Below are positions 14,562 through 14,594 of a stretch of DNA of 14,594 nucleotides, one piece after another (position 1 is the first letter of the stretch; the number at the start of each line of letters is the position of its first letter). Where the stretch lies: the NCBI GenBank assembly GCA_044866695.1, contig JBIOUF010000229.1, forward strand, positions 1-14,594, written 5' to 3'. This stretch comes from JBIOUF01 sp044866695. Its GTDB lineage: Bacteria > Actinomycetota > Actinomycetes > Propionibacteriales > Nocardioidaceae. Made by a program: the position numbers and the translations under genes. Below the pieces are notes generated by a model. That model searched no databases, was not told the origin of the DNA, and saw nothing but the letters and a program-made list of their open reading frames with translations.

Positions 14562-14594
14562 ACCGTGATTGACGGCTCGGCCGACCAGGATTGA

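Noticed and set aside
11846..14563. A 905-codon minus-strand open frame
   Set aside because: It lies antisense to the regulator and monooxygenase, which have clear motifs; its sequence is Arg/Gly/Pro-rich and typical of a GC-driven shadow frame.

Overview
The window is very GC-rich. It has GTG starts, ATGA/GTGA stop-start overlaps, candidate leaderless promoters and long spurious antisense frames, all typical of a high-GC actinobacterium. The protein styles and the intergenic repeat at the right end (GGTTGAGGTGCGAGC...GAGCCTCGAAACC) resemble Nocardioides or relatives. That placement is from memory, not from a search.

Left part (1-2346), minus strand: an isolated V/A-type ATP synthase subunit D (91-747), preceded by a 29-codon open frame coupled to it by TGATG and a good SigA-like promoter (TTGACA, 18 bases, TATTGT at 981-1010). 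No A, B, E, I or K subunit is visible in the window. After about 590 bases without a convincing gene comes a VapBC-type toxin-antitoxin pair (1424-2052) with a perfect inverted repeat over the antitoxin start. Bases 1-90 hold nothing I can name.

Middle left (2347-5786), plus strand: a four-gene operon. It encodes a small single-pass membrane protein with a Gly/Asp/Pro-rich outer tail, a bis-heme ferric-reductase-like transmembrane protein fused to an FAD/NAD(P)H reductase, an anchored FMN-binding protein with the SGAT flavinylation motif, and the flavin transferase ApbE. Together they look like a flavinylation-based route that carries electrons from cytosolic NAD(P)H across the membrane to a covalently bound outer FMN. 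The first gene is the unexplained part. A convergent VOC/glyoxalase-fold gene (5644-6060, minus) overlaps the apbE 3' end by 143 bases.

Middle right (6130-9629), plus strand: four overlapping genes encode two ABC-2-type modules (ATPase, permease, ATPase, permease), apparently one operon, reading divergently from the VOC gene with candidate leaderless promoters both ways.

Right part (9768-14594), plus strand: a large LuxR-family ATPase regulator (LAL/MalT-like), tandem terminator-like hairpins, a 22-base imperfect palindrome, an FAD-dependent aromatic monooxygenase, and two 54-base near-identical intergenic repeats. The regulator may control the monooxygenase, the ABC operon or neither; the sequence does not decide this. 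I see no tRNA, rRNA, CRISPR array, transposase or phage gene.
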